Assembly: GCA_963822955.1 (NCBI GenBank)
Contig: CAWGJS010000007.1
Location: 496,001-560,000, forward strand
DNA: 64,000 nt
Reading direction: 5' to 3'
Source of the DNA: JAJYUU01 sp963822955
GTDB taxonomy: Bacteria; Actinomycetota; Actinomycetes; Streptosporangiales; Streptosporangiaceae
In this document: one piece after another, positions 56,917 to 64,000 of the stretch
Numbering within the stretch: the first letter of the stretch is position 1
Layout: each line of letters opens with the position of its first letter
Made by a program: the position numbers and the translations under genes
The notes under the pieces: generated by a model
What the model was told of the DNA's origin: nothing
The model's database searches: none
The model's input: the letters and a program-made list of their open reading frames with translations, nothing else

Positions 56917-57780
56917 GTGACCAGGACCTGGCTCATCACTGGCAGCACCCGCGGATTCGGGCGAGCGCTCGTGACCGCAGCGCTCGGCCGTGCTGACAAC
57001 GTCGTGGCCACTGCGCGCCGCCCTGAGCAGCTCGATGACGTCGCGCGGGATTATGGCAACCGAGTACGCACCGTGGCTCTCGACGTCACCGACCCGGCGG
57101 CGGCTCGGGCGGCCGTGCAGGCAGCCGTCGCGGAGTTCGGATCGCTGGATGTCGTCGTCAACAATGCCGGCTATGCCACCAGCGCACCGATCGAGGAGAT
57201 GACCGAGGACGACTTCCGGGCGCAGCTCGAGACGAACCTGTTCGGCGTGGTCAACGTCACCAGGGCAGCACTGCCGGTGCTGCACAGGCAGCGCTCGGGC
57301 CACATCATCCAGTTCTCCTCGATCGGCGGGCGAGTAGGGGGAACGCCCGGCATGGGCGCCTATCAGACTGCGAAGTTCGCGGTCGAGGGCTTCTCAGAGG
57401 TCCTCAATGCGGAGGTGAGGCCACTCGGCATCAAGGTCACGATCATCGAGCCGGGCGGGTTCCGTACCGACTGGGGCGGATCGTCGATGGGCACGGTGCC
57501 AATTGGCCCGGACTACGATGCCACCGTCGGGGAGATGAATCGTTACCGCGAGTCCACCGTTGCCACCTGGGCCGGTGACCCGAAGCGCGCAGCGCGGATC
57601 ATCGTCGAGCTTCCGGACCTTGACGACCCGCCGCTGCGGCTGCTGCTCGGAGCTGGCGCGGTGGAGTCCGCGGCAAACTCATCGCGCGCGCGGGCCGAGG
57701 AGGCGGAGCGGTGGTCTGCGGTCAGCAAGTCGGCCGACTTTGGCGCTGCCTCCGTGCCCGTCGCTCCGGCTGCAGCCTGA
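56917..57780 (+). CDS. Short-chain dehydrogenase/reductase
   Basis: 287 residues, classical SDR. Cofactor loop TGSTRGFG, NNAG, catalytic Ser in FSSIGG and YQTAK are present. Arg in TARRPEQ after the second strand suggests NADP preference. The GTG at 56917 has a perfect AGGAGGAA site. It follows the TetR gene by 15 bases and is probably its target. The substrate is unknown. Confidence 0.9.
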   Translation: MTRTWLITGSTRGFGRALVTAALGRADNVVATARRPEQLDDVARDYGNRVRTVALDVTDPAAARAAVQAAVAEFGSLDVVVNNAGYATSAPIEEMTEDDFRAQLETNLFGVVNVTRAALPVLHRQRSGHIIQFSSIGGRVGGTPGMGAYQTAKFAVEGFSEVLNAEVRPLGIKVTIIEPGGFRTDWGGSSMGTVPIGPDYDATVGEMNRYRESTVATWAGDPKRAARIIVELPDLDDPPLRLLLGAGAVESAANSSRARAEEAERWSAVSKSADFGAASVPVAPAAA

Positions 57781-57811
57781 TGGCTGGCAGCCAACGGGAC
57801 TGGCAGCGGCA

Positions 57812-58306
57812 TCAGCCGCCGAGATCTGCGAGCTCCTGCGTGGCGTACCAGAGCAGTTCGTGGCCGTCCGCGCCGTCGACCACAAACTGGGCATCGCCAT
57901 CCCCGGCATCCGCGGCCGGCAATGCCGCGATGGCCTCTGCTATCTCAGCGGCAGCGACCGGATCGTCGACGTGCCCCGACGCGACGTCGCGGATCGTGAC
58001 CGGTCCGCCGACGTGCACGAGCCCCGGCTCATCGAAGTCGGCATCGTTCACCACCCGGGCGGCGGGCACTTCCACGGCGAGTACAACACGTCGCCGCGGC
58101 GCGCTCGGGTCGCCGTGCAGCAACCGCAGCGACGCCTTTGCCGCGTGCATCAGCGCCACGTACTCCAGTTCCTCCATGTCACCGCTGGAGTACCACTCAC
58201 GCATCGCGGGCGTGACGCTGTAGCCGGGCAGCGGACCGGGGCCGATCTTGCCGGTGCGCAGCAGCCCGGCCAGTGCCGGTAGCGTCGAAGGCAGATATAT
58301 GCGCAT
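57812..58306 (-). CDS. DUF6912-like small protein
   Basis: About 164 residues. It starts RIYLPSTLPALAGLLRTGKIG and contains EELEYVALMHAAKASLRLL, which I associate with the DUF6912 family of actinobacteria. No signal, membrane helix or catalytic motif is visible. The ATG at 58306 is chosen because the family sequence begins there; five more upstream codons are open. It ends 31 bases from the convergent SDR gene. Function unknown. Confidence 0.6.
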   Translation of the reverse strand: MRIYLPSTLPALAGLLRTGKIGPGPLPGYSVTPAMREWYSSGDMEELEYVALMHAAKASLRLLHGDPSAPRRRVVLAVEVPAARVVNDADFDEPGLVHVGGPVTIRDVASGHVDDPVAAAEIAEAIAALPAADAGDGDAQFVVDGADGHELLWYATQELADLGG

Positions 58307-58399
58307 GTGAGTGTCCCGCAATGCACGGTCGATATGACCGGCGTGTGCTGACCCGATGTCGTTTTCCTGAGTGTGGCAGGCCGGGGACCGCCAGGTCAG

Positions 58400-58849
58400 C
58401 TAATCGCGCGCTAACTGCCGCGGGATGCGCGGCGCGGCGGCGAGCGCCGCGACCACGATGGCGACGGCCGAGTCGAGCGACTCGTGCTCCCATACCCGGA
58501 TCACCTGCCAGCCGGACGCGGCCAGCGCGGCGTCAGCGGCCCGGTCGCGCTCCACGTTGCGGGCCAGTTTCGGCTCCCAGTACCAGGTGTTCGCGGCCGG
58601 CTGGGTGCCGTGCTGGGGGCAGGCATGCCAGAAGCAGCCGTCCACGAAGATCGCAATACGCCGTGCCGTGAACGCAATGTCCGGCCGCACGCGCCCACCC
58701 GCCAGATCGATCCGGTAATCCTTGCGATACCGGTAACCTTGCGCGTGGAGAGCCCGGCGCAGGGCTAGTTCCGGCTTGGTGTCCTTCCGCCGGTTCGCCC
58801 GCATATTGGCCGAACGACCGGGACTAGCCGGGTGCGGGTAGTCAGCCAC
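58400..58849 (-). CDS. vsr: Very short patch repair endonuclease Vsr
   Basis: 149 residues. The Vsr fold is shown by RSANMRANRRKDTKPELALRR, then DLAGGRVRPDIAFTARRIAI with the catalytic Asp, FVDGCFWHACPQHG (zinc and active-site His) and WEPKLARNVERDRAADAALA. It nicks next to T:G mismatches that arise from deaminated 5-methylcytosine. It usually sits beside a cytosine methyltransferase; none is in this window. The GTG at 58849 gives a normal start. Confidence 0.9.
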   Translation of the reverse strand: MADYPHPASPGRSANMRANRRKDTKPELALRRALHAQGYRYRKDYRIDLAGGRVRPDIAFTARRIAIFVDGCFWHACPQHGTQPAANTWYWEPKLARNVERDRAADAALAASGWQVIRVWEHESLDSAVAIVVAALAAAPRIPRQLARD

Positions 58850-58877
58850 AGCCGACAGCGTAACGCCGTCGATGAGG

Positions 58878-59528
58878 CTAGCTGAGGTCGATCGCGAGCA
58901 GCTCGGCCACGCGCTCCGCGGTGTGCCCGGCCGCTGAGTGCAAGATCCCGGCGAAGCCCAGCGCCTCGGCCGCGCTGATGTTGGCCTGGATATCGTCGAT
59001 GAACACGCACTCCTGCGGGTCGAGCCCGAGTAGGCCGGCCGCGTGCAGGAAGATCCTTGGCTCAGGCTTGCGCATGCCCACCTCAGCGGAGATCACGACT
59101 GCGTCGAACATCTCACCGAAGAGCTCAGTCGGATAGCCGCCGCCCCAGGAGTTGGACAGCAGACCGGTCGGCACGCCGTCAGCGTGCAGCCGGCGCAGCA
59201 GCCCGAGCATCGTCTCGTCCAGCCTGGACCCGGCGAACATGCGCGCCAGCAGGCCCGAACCCGCCACCGGGCCGCCACCGACCATGACCAGCTCCCTGGC
59301 CAGTGCTAGCTCGAACTCCTCGTTGGTGCACTCGCCCCGCTCGAGCGCGTGGATCGGGCTTGGGTACTCCTCGCCATCGGTGTAGGCCTGCCTTACCCAC
59401 TGCCGCATGACCGCGACGTAGCTCGCCCGGTCGATGCCGTCGGCCTCAAGCCAGGCGTTGACGCTGTCCAAGATGGGGTTGGTCATGACGCCACCCCAGT
59501 CAGTGATAACCCCGCGTAGCTGCGACAC
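58878..59528 (-). CDS. HAD family hydrolase
   Basis: About 216 residues. The nucleophile motif is VITDWGGVMT, motif II is LLSNSWGGG, motif III lysine is in GMRKPEPRIF and motif IV is CVFIDDIQANI, so it is complete, unlike the HAD protein at 48785. It resembles the epoxide-hydrolase N-domain/haloacid-type HAD group. GTG at 59528 gives the family start; longer frames add a non-family segment. Confidence 0.85.
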   Translation of the reverse strand: MSQLRGVITDWGGVMTNPILDSVNAWLEADGIDRASYVAVMRQWVRQAYTDGEEYPSPIHALERGECTNEEFELALARELVMVGGGPVAGSGLLARMFAGSRLDETMLGLLRRLHADGVPTGLLSNSWGGGYPTELFGEMFDAVVISAEVGMRKPEPRIFLHAAGLLGLDPQECVFIDDIQANISAAEALGFAGILHSAAGHTAERVAELLAIDLS

Positions 59529-59631
59529 AGTCTGATGGTAAGCGAGCCAGCGTGCACTCAGAGCATGCCATATGCGGACTTTGTCGCCCGGCTGCGGTTG
59601 CCGGTACTGGCTGCTGGCAGAATCTGAGGCC

Positions 59632-60384
59632 ATGGAGCGCACAGCCGTAGTAACCGGGGCAAGCAGCGGCATCGGTGCAGCAACCGCCGGCCAGCTCGCC
59701 GGGGCGGGTTACCACGTGGTCCTGACTGCGCGGCGCGCCGACCGCCTGGCTGAAGTGGCCGACCGCATCAGGGATAACGGCGGCACCGCGCAGTCGCACG
59801 AACTCGACGTCACCGACCGGGAGGCTGTGTTCGCCTTCGCTGAATCGCTGGACCGGTGCGACGTCCTGGTCGCCAACGCAGGCGGCGCGATCGGCGCTGA
59901 GACGGTCGCCGAGAGCTTGCCCGCTGACTGGCAAGCCATGTACGACGTGAACGTCCTCGGCACGCTGCACTGCGTGCAGGCCCTGCTGCCCAAGCTGACA
60001 GCCACCGGCGCGGGGACGATCGTGCTGATGTCGTCTACCGCCGGAATCATCAGCTACGAAGGCGGCGGCGGGTATGTCGTGGCCAAGCATGGCACCCATG
60101 CGATTGCCGAGACCCTTCGGCTCGAACTCTACGACCAGCCGGTGCGAATCATCGAGATCGCGCCCGGCATGGTCTGGACAGCCGAGTTCGCGGTCAACCG
60201 GTACCGCGGCGATGCTGAGAAGGCGGCCGCCGTCTATGCCGGCGTGGCCGAGCCGCTGACCGACGCCGACGTGGCCGACGCCGTGGTCTGGTCGATCACG
60301 CGACCGCCGCACTTCAACGTGGACCTGATGGTGATCAGGCCCCGAGCCCAGGCAGCCCAGTACAAGGTCCACCGAATCTTGTAG
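59632..60384 (+). CDS. Short-chain dehydrogenase/reductase
   Basis: 250 residues, classical SDR. Cofactor loop TGASSGIG, VANAGG, catalytic MSSTAG and YVVAKHG are present. TARRADR after strand 2 suggests NADP. The ATG at 59632 lies three codons before the first strand. Its stop is 12 bases before the aldo/keto reductase ATG, so they probably form an operon. The substrate is unknown. Confidence 0.9.
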   Translation: MERTAVVTGASSGIGAATAGQLAGAGYHVVLTARRADRLAEVADRIRDNGGTAQSHELDVTDREAVFAFAESLDRCDVLVANAGGAIGAETVAESLPADWQAMYDVNVLGTLHCVQALLPKLTATGAGTIVLMSSTAGIISYEGGGGYVVAKHGTHAIAETLRLELYDQPVRIIEIAPGMVWTAEFAVNRYRGDAEKAAAVYAGVAEPLTDADVADAVVWSITRPPHFNVDLMVIRPRAQAAQYKVHRIL

Positions 60385-60395
60385 TGTCGCCCTCC

Positions 60396-61388
60396 ATGGA
60401 GCACACCCGACTGGGCCGGACTGGCCTGCAGGTCTCGCGATTGTGCCTTGGCACGATGACATTCGGACTGCAGTGCGACGAGCAGACATCCGCCGCCATT
60501 CTGGACCGGGCAGCCGACGGCGGAATCGACTTTATCGACACGTCGGACGCTTACCCGCTCGGCGGAGAGCTGTCTACTCGGGGCGTGACCGAGGAGATCC
60601 TGGGCCGGTGGCTGCACGGCAAGCGTGACCGTTTCATCGTGGCGACCAAGTGCTTCGCGCCGACCGGGCCGGCACCGTTTGACGCCGGCAACTCACGCAA
60701 GCACATCATGTCCGCTGTCGACGCATCCCTGCGTCGGCTCCAGACCGACTACATCGACCTGTACCAGCTGCACGGATACGACCAGTCGACGCCGATCGAC
60801 GAGACGCTCAGTGCTCTGGACGACCTGGTCCACTCCGGCAAGGTCAGGTATGTAGGCTGCTCGAACTTCCTCACCTACCAGCTAGTCCGCGCGATCGGCC
60901 GGAGCGAGACGCTCGGCCTGGCCCGCTTCGACTCCGTCCAGCCCCGCTATAACCTGCTGTTCCGCCAGATCGAGCGGGAGATGCTCCCGTTCTGCGCCGA
61001 GGAAGGCGTTGGCGTCATTCCGTACAACCCGATCGCTGGCGGCCTTCTGTCGGGCAAGCACTCTCGCCGCGCCGCGCCGCCCGAGGGCGGACGGTTCACC
61101 CTCGGTAACGCCGGGGGCCAGTACCAGGAGCGCTACTGGCACGATCGCGAGTTCGACACCGTCGACGCACTGCGCAGCCTGGCTGAGTCAGCCGGCGTCG
61201 GCCTGGTCACGCTCGCGGTCGCCTGGGTACTCACGCACAAGGCGATCACCGCGCCGATCATCGGCGCTAGCCGTCCGGAGCAGCTCGATGCCAGCCTGGC
61301 TGCTGTCGAGTTCCGGCTGGACCCTGATCTGAAGCGGCAACTCGACGACCTCACCCACTCCTATCGCATGGGCGATGCACCTCGGTAG
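60396..61388 (+). CDS. Aldo/keto reductase
   Basis: About 330 residues, (beta/alpha)8 NADPH-dependent reductase. It starts MEHTRLGRTGLQVSRLCLGT and has the catalytic Asp/Tyr in DTSDAYPLG, the lysine in ATKCFAP, the histidine in YQLHGYD, and the NADP site IIGASRPEQL. A GTG at 60384 that overlaps the SDR stop is also possible. Confidence 0.9.
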   Translation: MEHTRLGRTGLQVSRLCLGTMTFGLQCDEQTSAAILDRAADGGIDFIDTSDAYPLGGELSTRGVTEEILGRWLHGKRDRFIVATKCFAPTGPAPFDAGNSRKHIMSAVDASLRRLQTDYIDLYQLHGYDQSTPIDETLSALDDLVHSGKVRYVGCSNFLTYQLVRAIGRSETLGLARFDSVQPRYNLLFRQIEREMLPFCAEEGVGVIPYNPIAGGLLSGKHSRRAAPPEGGRFTLGNAGGQYQERYWHDREFDTVDALRSLAESAGVGLVTLAVAWVLTHKAITAPIIGASRPEQLDASLAAVEFRLDPDLKRQLDDLTHSYRMGDAPR

Positions 61389-61421
61389 CCGCACGTCACA
61401 CCGGCCGGACGGCGGATAAAG

Positions 61422-61877
61422 ATGGCGGAGAACGGCAGGCCCCTGCGAGACCTGGTACGGGAGTGCCTGCTGCGCCCTCCCCAGCCGGATCGCCTGTACG
61501 TGCTGCAGCCCGGCATGCCGGAGGGGAGGCAGCTCAGAAAGGCGCGGGCAACTCATCACCTGGACGCCGACGAGGCGCTCATCGCGGTCTGGCAATGGTC
61601 ACGAGTCATGGGCGCGGTCAGCGCCAGACCCAGCAGCCTCATCTTCACCAGTAAGGGGATCGGAATCGCTGAACCGCGACTGCGCCTGAAGATCCCCTAC
61701 AGCACGTTTCCCGAGTGCAGCTTCACCTATTCCTACACGGCTGGCGGACGCTCGGGTCCTGACGCTAGCGAGCTGATCATCGACGGTCCGCTGCCGTGGC
61801 GCTCGCCAAACGCGGACCAAGATGCCGAGCTGATCGCCGACGACCTGAACCGCATCAAAGCAGCTGCAGCCGGCTGA
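61422..61877 (+). CDS. Hypothetical protein
   Basis: 151 residues, soluble, no signal or membrane segment. The central part (ARPSSLIFTSKGIGIAEPRL, then IPYSTFPECSFTY) looks like a small beta domain similar to the PH-like fold of bacterial proteins that read SKGIAI-type strands, but I do not recognise the family. It is followed after one base by the epimerase gene and is probably co-transcribed with it. Confidence 0.65.
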   Translation: MAENGRPLRDLVRECLLRPPQPDRLYVLQPGMPEGRQLRKARATHHLDADEALIAVWQWSRVMGAVSARPSSLIFTSKGIGIAEPRLRLKIPYSTFPECSFTYSYTAGGRSGPDASELIIDGPLPWRSPNADQDAELIADDLNRIKAAAAG

Positions 61878-61878
61878 C

Positions 61879-62706
61879 ATGCGCGTTCTTGTCACCGGAG
61901 ATCGCGGCCAGGTGGGCATGCCAGTGGCGGCCCACCTCCGGGACCACGGCCATGAGGTAGCCGGCTTCGACCGCGTCGACGGGGCGGACCTGCTGAACCT
62001 CCGCGATCTCAAGCGCGCGGCCGCCGGCTGCGCCGCGATCGTCCACCTGGGCGCGCTCGCGCACGACTCGGCGGGAAGCCCGGACGAGATCATGGCCGTC
62101 AACGTTCTTGGCACCTGGCACATGCTGCTGGCCGCCGAGGCCGCCGGAGCGACGCGCATCGTCCACTTTTCCAGCGCCCAGGTCTTCGGGACCGCGGAAG
62201 GTGAACGGCTGCCTGCCTATTTTCCGATTGACGACGCGCTACCTCGCCTGGCGATGCGCCCGTACGGCCTGTCCAAGCGCCTCACCGAGGACATGTGCGA
62301 AGGCTTCACTGCCCGCACCGGGATCGCGAGTATCGCCCTGCGCCCGGTTGCCGTGTGGGGACCTGACCGCTGCCGTCGGACCTGGGAACGATGGCGCGCT
62401 GAGCCGCGCTCGGAGTGGGATCCGTACTGGGAGTACGGCGCGTTCGTGGATGTCCGCGATGTGGCCACGGCCGTCGATGCCGCTCTCACCGCGCCGCTCG
62501 AAGGTCACCACCGGGCGCTGTTGTGCGCTGCGGACATTGCCGCCACCGCGAGTGCGCTAGAGCAGGCGGCCAGGCTCGCCCCGGACGTGCCGGTCACCGA
62601 GCGAGCCCGTTACGAAACCGATCCCTGGTGCGCCCTCGTCGATTGCGCACCTGCCAGGCGAATACTCGGATGGCAGCCGGTCCACGGCTGGCCATTTAAG
62701 TACTAG
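61879..62706 (+). CDS. NAD-dependent epimerase/dehydratase
   Basis: 275 residues, extended SDR. The glycine motif is VTGDRGQVGMPVAAHL, the serine is in FSSAQVFG and the catalytic pair is YGLSK. The C-terminal ALVDCAPARRILGWQPVHGW is typical of sugar epimerases. The sugar substrate is unknown. Its stop abuts the stop of the convergent lipoprotein gene. Confidence 0.88.
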   Translation: MRVLVTGDRGQVGMPVAAHLRDHGHEVAGFDRVDGADLLNLRDLKRAAAGCAAIVHLGALAHDSAGSPDEIMAVNVLGTWHMLLAAEAAGATRIVHFSSAQVFGTAEGERLPAYFPIDDALPRLAMRPYGLSKRLTEDMCEGFTARTGIASIALRPVAVWGPDRCRRTWERWRAEPRSEWDPYWEYGAFVDVRDVATAVDAALTAPLEGHHRALLCAADIAATASALEQAARLAPDVPVTERARYETDPWCALVDCAPARRILGWQPVHGWPFKY

Positions 62707-63888
62707 CTAGGCGGGATTCTGGGTGCCTTCCAGCTGCCAGCGCGTCCCGGTGTAGCGCTCGGCGTAGCTCAGGCCGTCGCCGCTGACGCCCACCGCCACG
62801 CACTCAGTCGTCAGGCTGACGCACGATACGCCGTTGAGCTGGACGGAGTTGTCGTCAGCTGGCGGCTGCGGCAGCCACTGCAGCCGCCAGGCGCTACCAC
62901 CCCACGACTCAGCGATCGGCAGCCCCTGATAGCTGCCCGCTGCCATGCAGGCGACTGCTGAGGAGCAGGAGACCGCAGTCAGCTGGGTGTAGCCGGTCTG
63001 GCCCGGTGCGGGCATGGGCTGGACCTTCCAGCGCGCTCCGTTCCAGTGCTCAGCCAGCGGGAACTGCTGCCTCGAGCTGCCGACCGCCGTGCACCGAGCA
63101 GGCGCGGTGCAGGCCACAGCGACCAGTTCATCCACTTTGGCGACGTTGCGTACGGGCAGCAGGCGCCACCCGGAGCCGTTCCAGGCCTCGGCGAGGATTC
63201 GCTCCCGGAAGCGGGCCGGGTTCGGCATCGCTCCGGCGCCATAGGTGTAGTCGCCGACCGCGATACAGCTGTCCGGCGAGGCGCAGGACACGCCTGAGAC
63301 GGCCGCCGACTGGCTGCGGTGCGGCGGACTTGCCATCCTGCCCGACCTGCTGGTCACGCCGTTCCAGTGCCCGTAGACGGGCACGCCAGCGGCAGTCTGG
63401 CCGACGGCGATGCAGGAACTGACCGTGGCGCACGAGACCGCAGTGAAGGAGCTGGCGTGCATGGTGATACGCCAGCCGGTGCCACCCTGCGCAATGACAG
63501 GCGAGCCGACCGCGACGCAGCGAGCACTCACGGGACAGGAGACAGCCTGCAGCGAGCCCCGCCTGCCGGTCGCGGCCGGCTCCAGCCGCCAGGCATCGCC
63601 AGCCGAGCGCTCCACGAGCGTCCGGACGGGGTTGCCGCCGTAGTAGTACTCGCCGACCGCCACGCACCCCTGGCTGCCGCAGGATATGCCGAATAGCAGA
63701 TCGGCGCGCTTGACGTTGGCTGCGCTCGCAGATGCACTGGCGGCCGGCCGCGTCGGCTTCGCCACGGGGAGCCCGCTAACAGCCAGTGACGCGGTCGGCC
63801 CAGCGCCGCACGCGAGCAGAGTGCCGGCGCAGGCGAGCGCCGCCAGCACAGTGCCGCTGCGCCGCGCGACCGTGTTGCGATACCGCAT
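62707..63888 (-). CDS. Lipoprotein with seven Cys-stapled motifs, probable beta-propeller
   Basis: 393 residues. The signal peptide ends in the lipobox LLAC (Cys27). After a Ala/Ser linker come seven copies of a S-C-x(5-6)-C-x-A-V-G motif (for example GISCGSQGCVAVGEY, GVSCASPDSCIAVGDY, GVSCVSLTTECVAVGV), each followed by a W-containing strand (WNGSGWRLLP, WNGARWKVQP). The spacing of 45-60 residues and the count of seven suggest a seven-bladed propeller with one disulfide per blade. AGAGGAG precedes the ATG. Function unknown; an external binding role is likely. Confidence 0.75.
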   Translation of the reverse strand: MRYRNTVARRSGTVLAALACAGTLLACGAGPTASLAVSGLPVAKPTRPAASASASAANVKRADLLFGISCGSQGCVAVGEYYYGGNPVRTLVERSAGDAWRLEPAATGRRGSLQAVSCPVSARCVAVGSPVIAQGGTGWRITMHASSFTAVSCATVSSCIAVGQTAAGVPVYGHWNGVTSRSGRMASPPHRSQSAAVSGVSCASPDSCIAVGDYTYGAGAMPNPARFRERILAEAWNGSGWRLLPVRNVAKVDELVAVACTAPARCTAVGSSRQQFPLAEHWNGARWKVQPMPAPGQTGYTQLTAVSCSSAVACMAAGSYQGLPIAESWGGSAWRLQWLPQPPADDNSVQLNGVSCVSLTTECVAVGVSGDGLSYAERYTGTRWQLEGTQNPA

Positions 63889-63965
63889 GGCTCCTCTTCA
63901 TCTGGTCCTCACTGCAATGACGGTCGGGCCGGCCGAGCGGTTGCGTCGTTACTAGACTGCGACAG

Positions 63966-64000
63966 ATGGGCCTCGGCACGACCGCCACGGAAGCCGCAGC
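63966..64000 (+). CDS. Possible gene start cut by the window edge
   Basis: An ATG at 63966 opens a frame that stays open to the end (MGLGTTATEAA). It is divergent from the lipoprotein. Too short to identify. Confidence 0.2.
   Translation, partial: MGLGTTATEAA

Overview
The window is high-GC DNA from an actinobacterium. Evidence is the heavy use of G/C-ending codons, GTG starts, leaderless-type promoters, an F420-type PPOX protein, a SigE-family sigma factor, a 180-kDa-type NAD-glutamate dehydrogenase, and the order prfB-ftsE-ftsX-smpB with ssrA (tmRNA) nearby. I cannot fix the genus. I see no CRISPR array, insertion sequence or phage, and no tRNA other than the tRNA-like end of tmRNA.

Region 1 (about 0-3.7 kb): a DUF3054 membrane protein, a lipoprotein, and a divergent membrane FtsH-like AAA+/zinc protease whose reading frame is broken twice.

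Region 2 (about 3.9-28.5 kb): a scattered catabolic regulon. A class III aminotransferase, a Pot-type ABC importer (binding protein and two permeases, with the ATPase encoded apart), a PYROXD2-like FAD oxidoreductase, an ADP-forming acyl-CoA synthetase, a TetR regulator, a cupin, a DadA-like FAD oxidoreductase, an acyl-CoA dehydrogenase and a Rieske oxygenase lie in several transcription units. Near-identical 16-bp palindromes, close to GACTGAACRTTCAGTC, sit at 3980, 12923, 20407, 20889 and 28464, with a weaker one at 5612. Several overlap recognisable -35/-10 boxes or the start codon. The simplest reading is that the TetR protein at 13074 controls one uptake and oxidation pathway for an amine or quaternary-amine-like substrate. 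A 51-residue protein that is one quarter methionine lies between two of these operators. Two paralogous secreted proteins, each built of ten carboxypeptidase-regulatory-like repeats with a conserved cysteine pair, lie within and just beyond this region. Unrelated inserts include a glutathione peroxidase and a secreted penicillin/acyl-homoserine-lactone-type acylase.

Region 3 (about 32-39 kb): the trans-translation and cell-division block: ssrA, a PBP-like protein that has lost all three catalytic motifs, smpB, ftsX, ftsE, a small zinc-ribbon membrane protein on the other strand, and prfB. The RF2 protein carries SKY where the stop-codon-reading SPF tripeptide is expected.

Region 4 (about 39-64 kb): amino acid and ketone metabolism (NAD-glutamate dehydrogenase, tryptophan 2,3-dioxygenase, acetoacetyl-CoA synthetase, P5C dehydrogenase), a sigma factor with a partner membrane protein, HAD-fold proteins, a 1310-residue helicase-nuclease of defence type, an orphan Vsr endonuclease, SDR and aldo/keto reductases, an epimerase, and a lipoprotein with seven Cys-stapled motifs that looks like a seven-bladed propeller.

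Reading-frame breaks are common in 1-20 kb and rare afterwards. Conserved protein sequence resumes in another frame at each break, so many are probably sequence errors. I therefore give full gene spans and mark the breaks.
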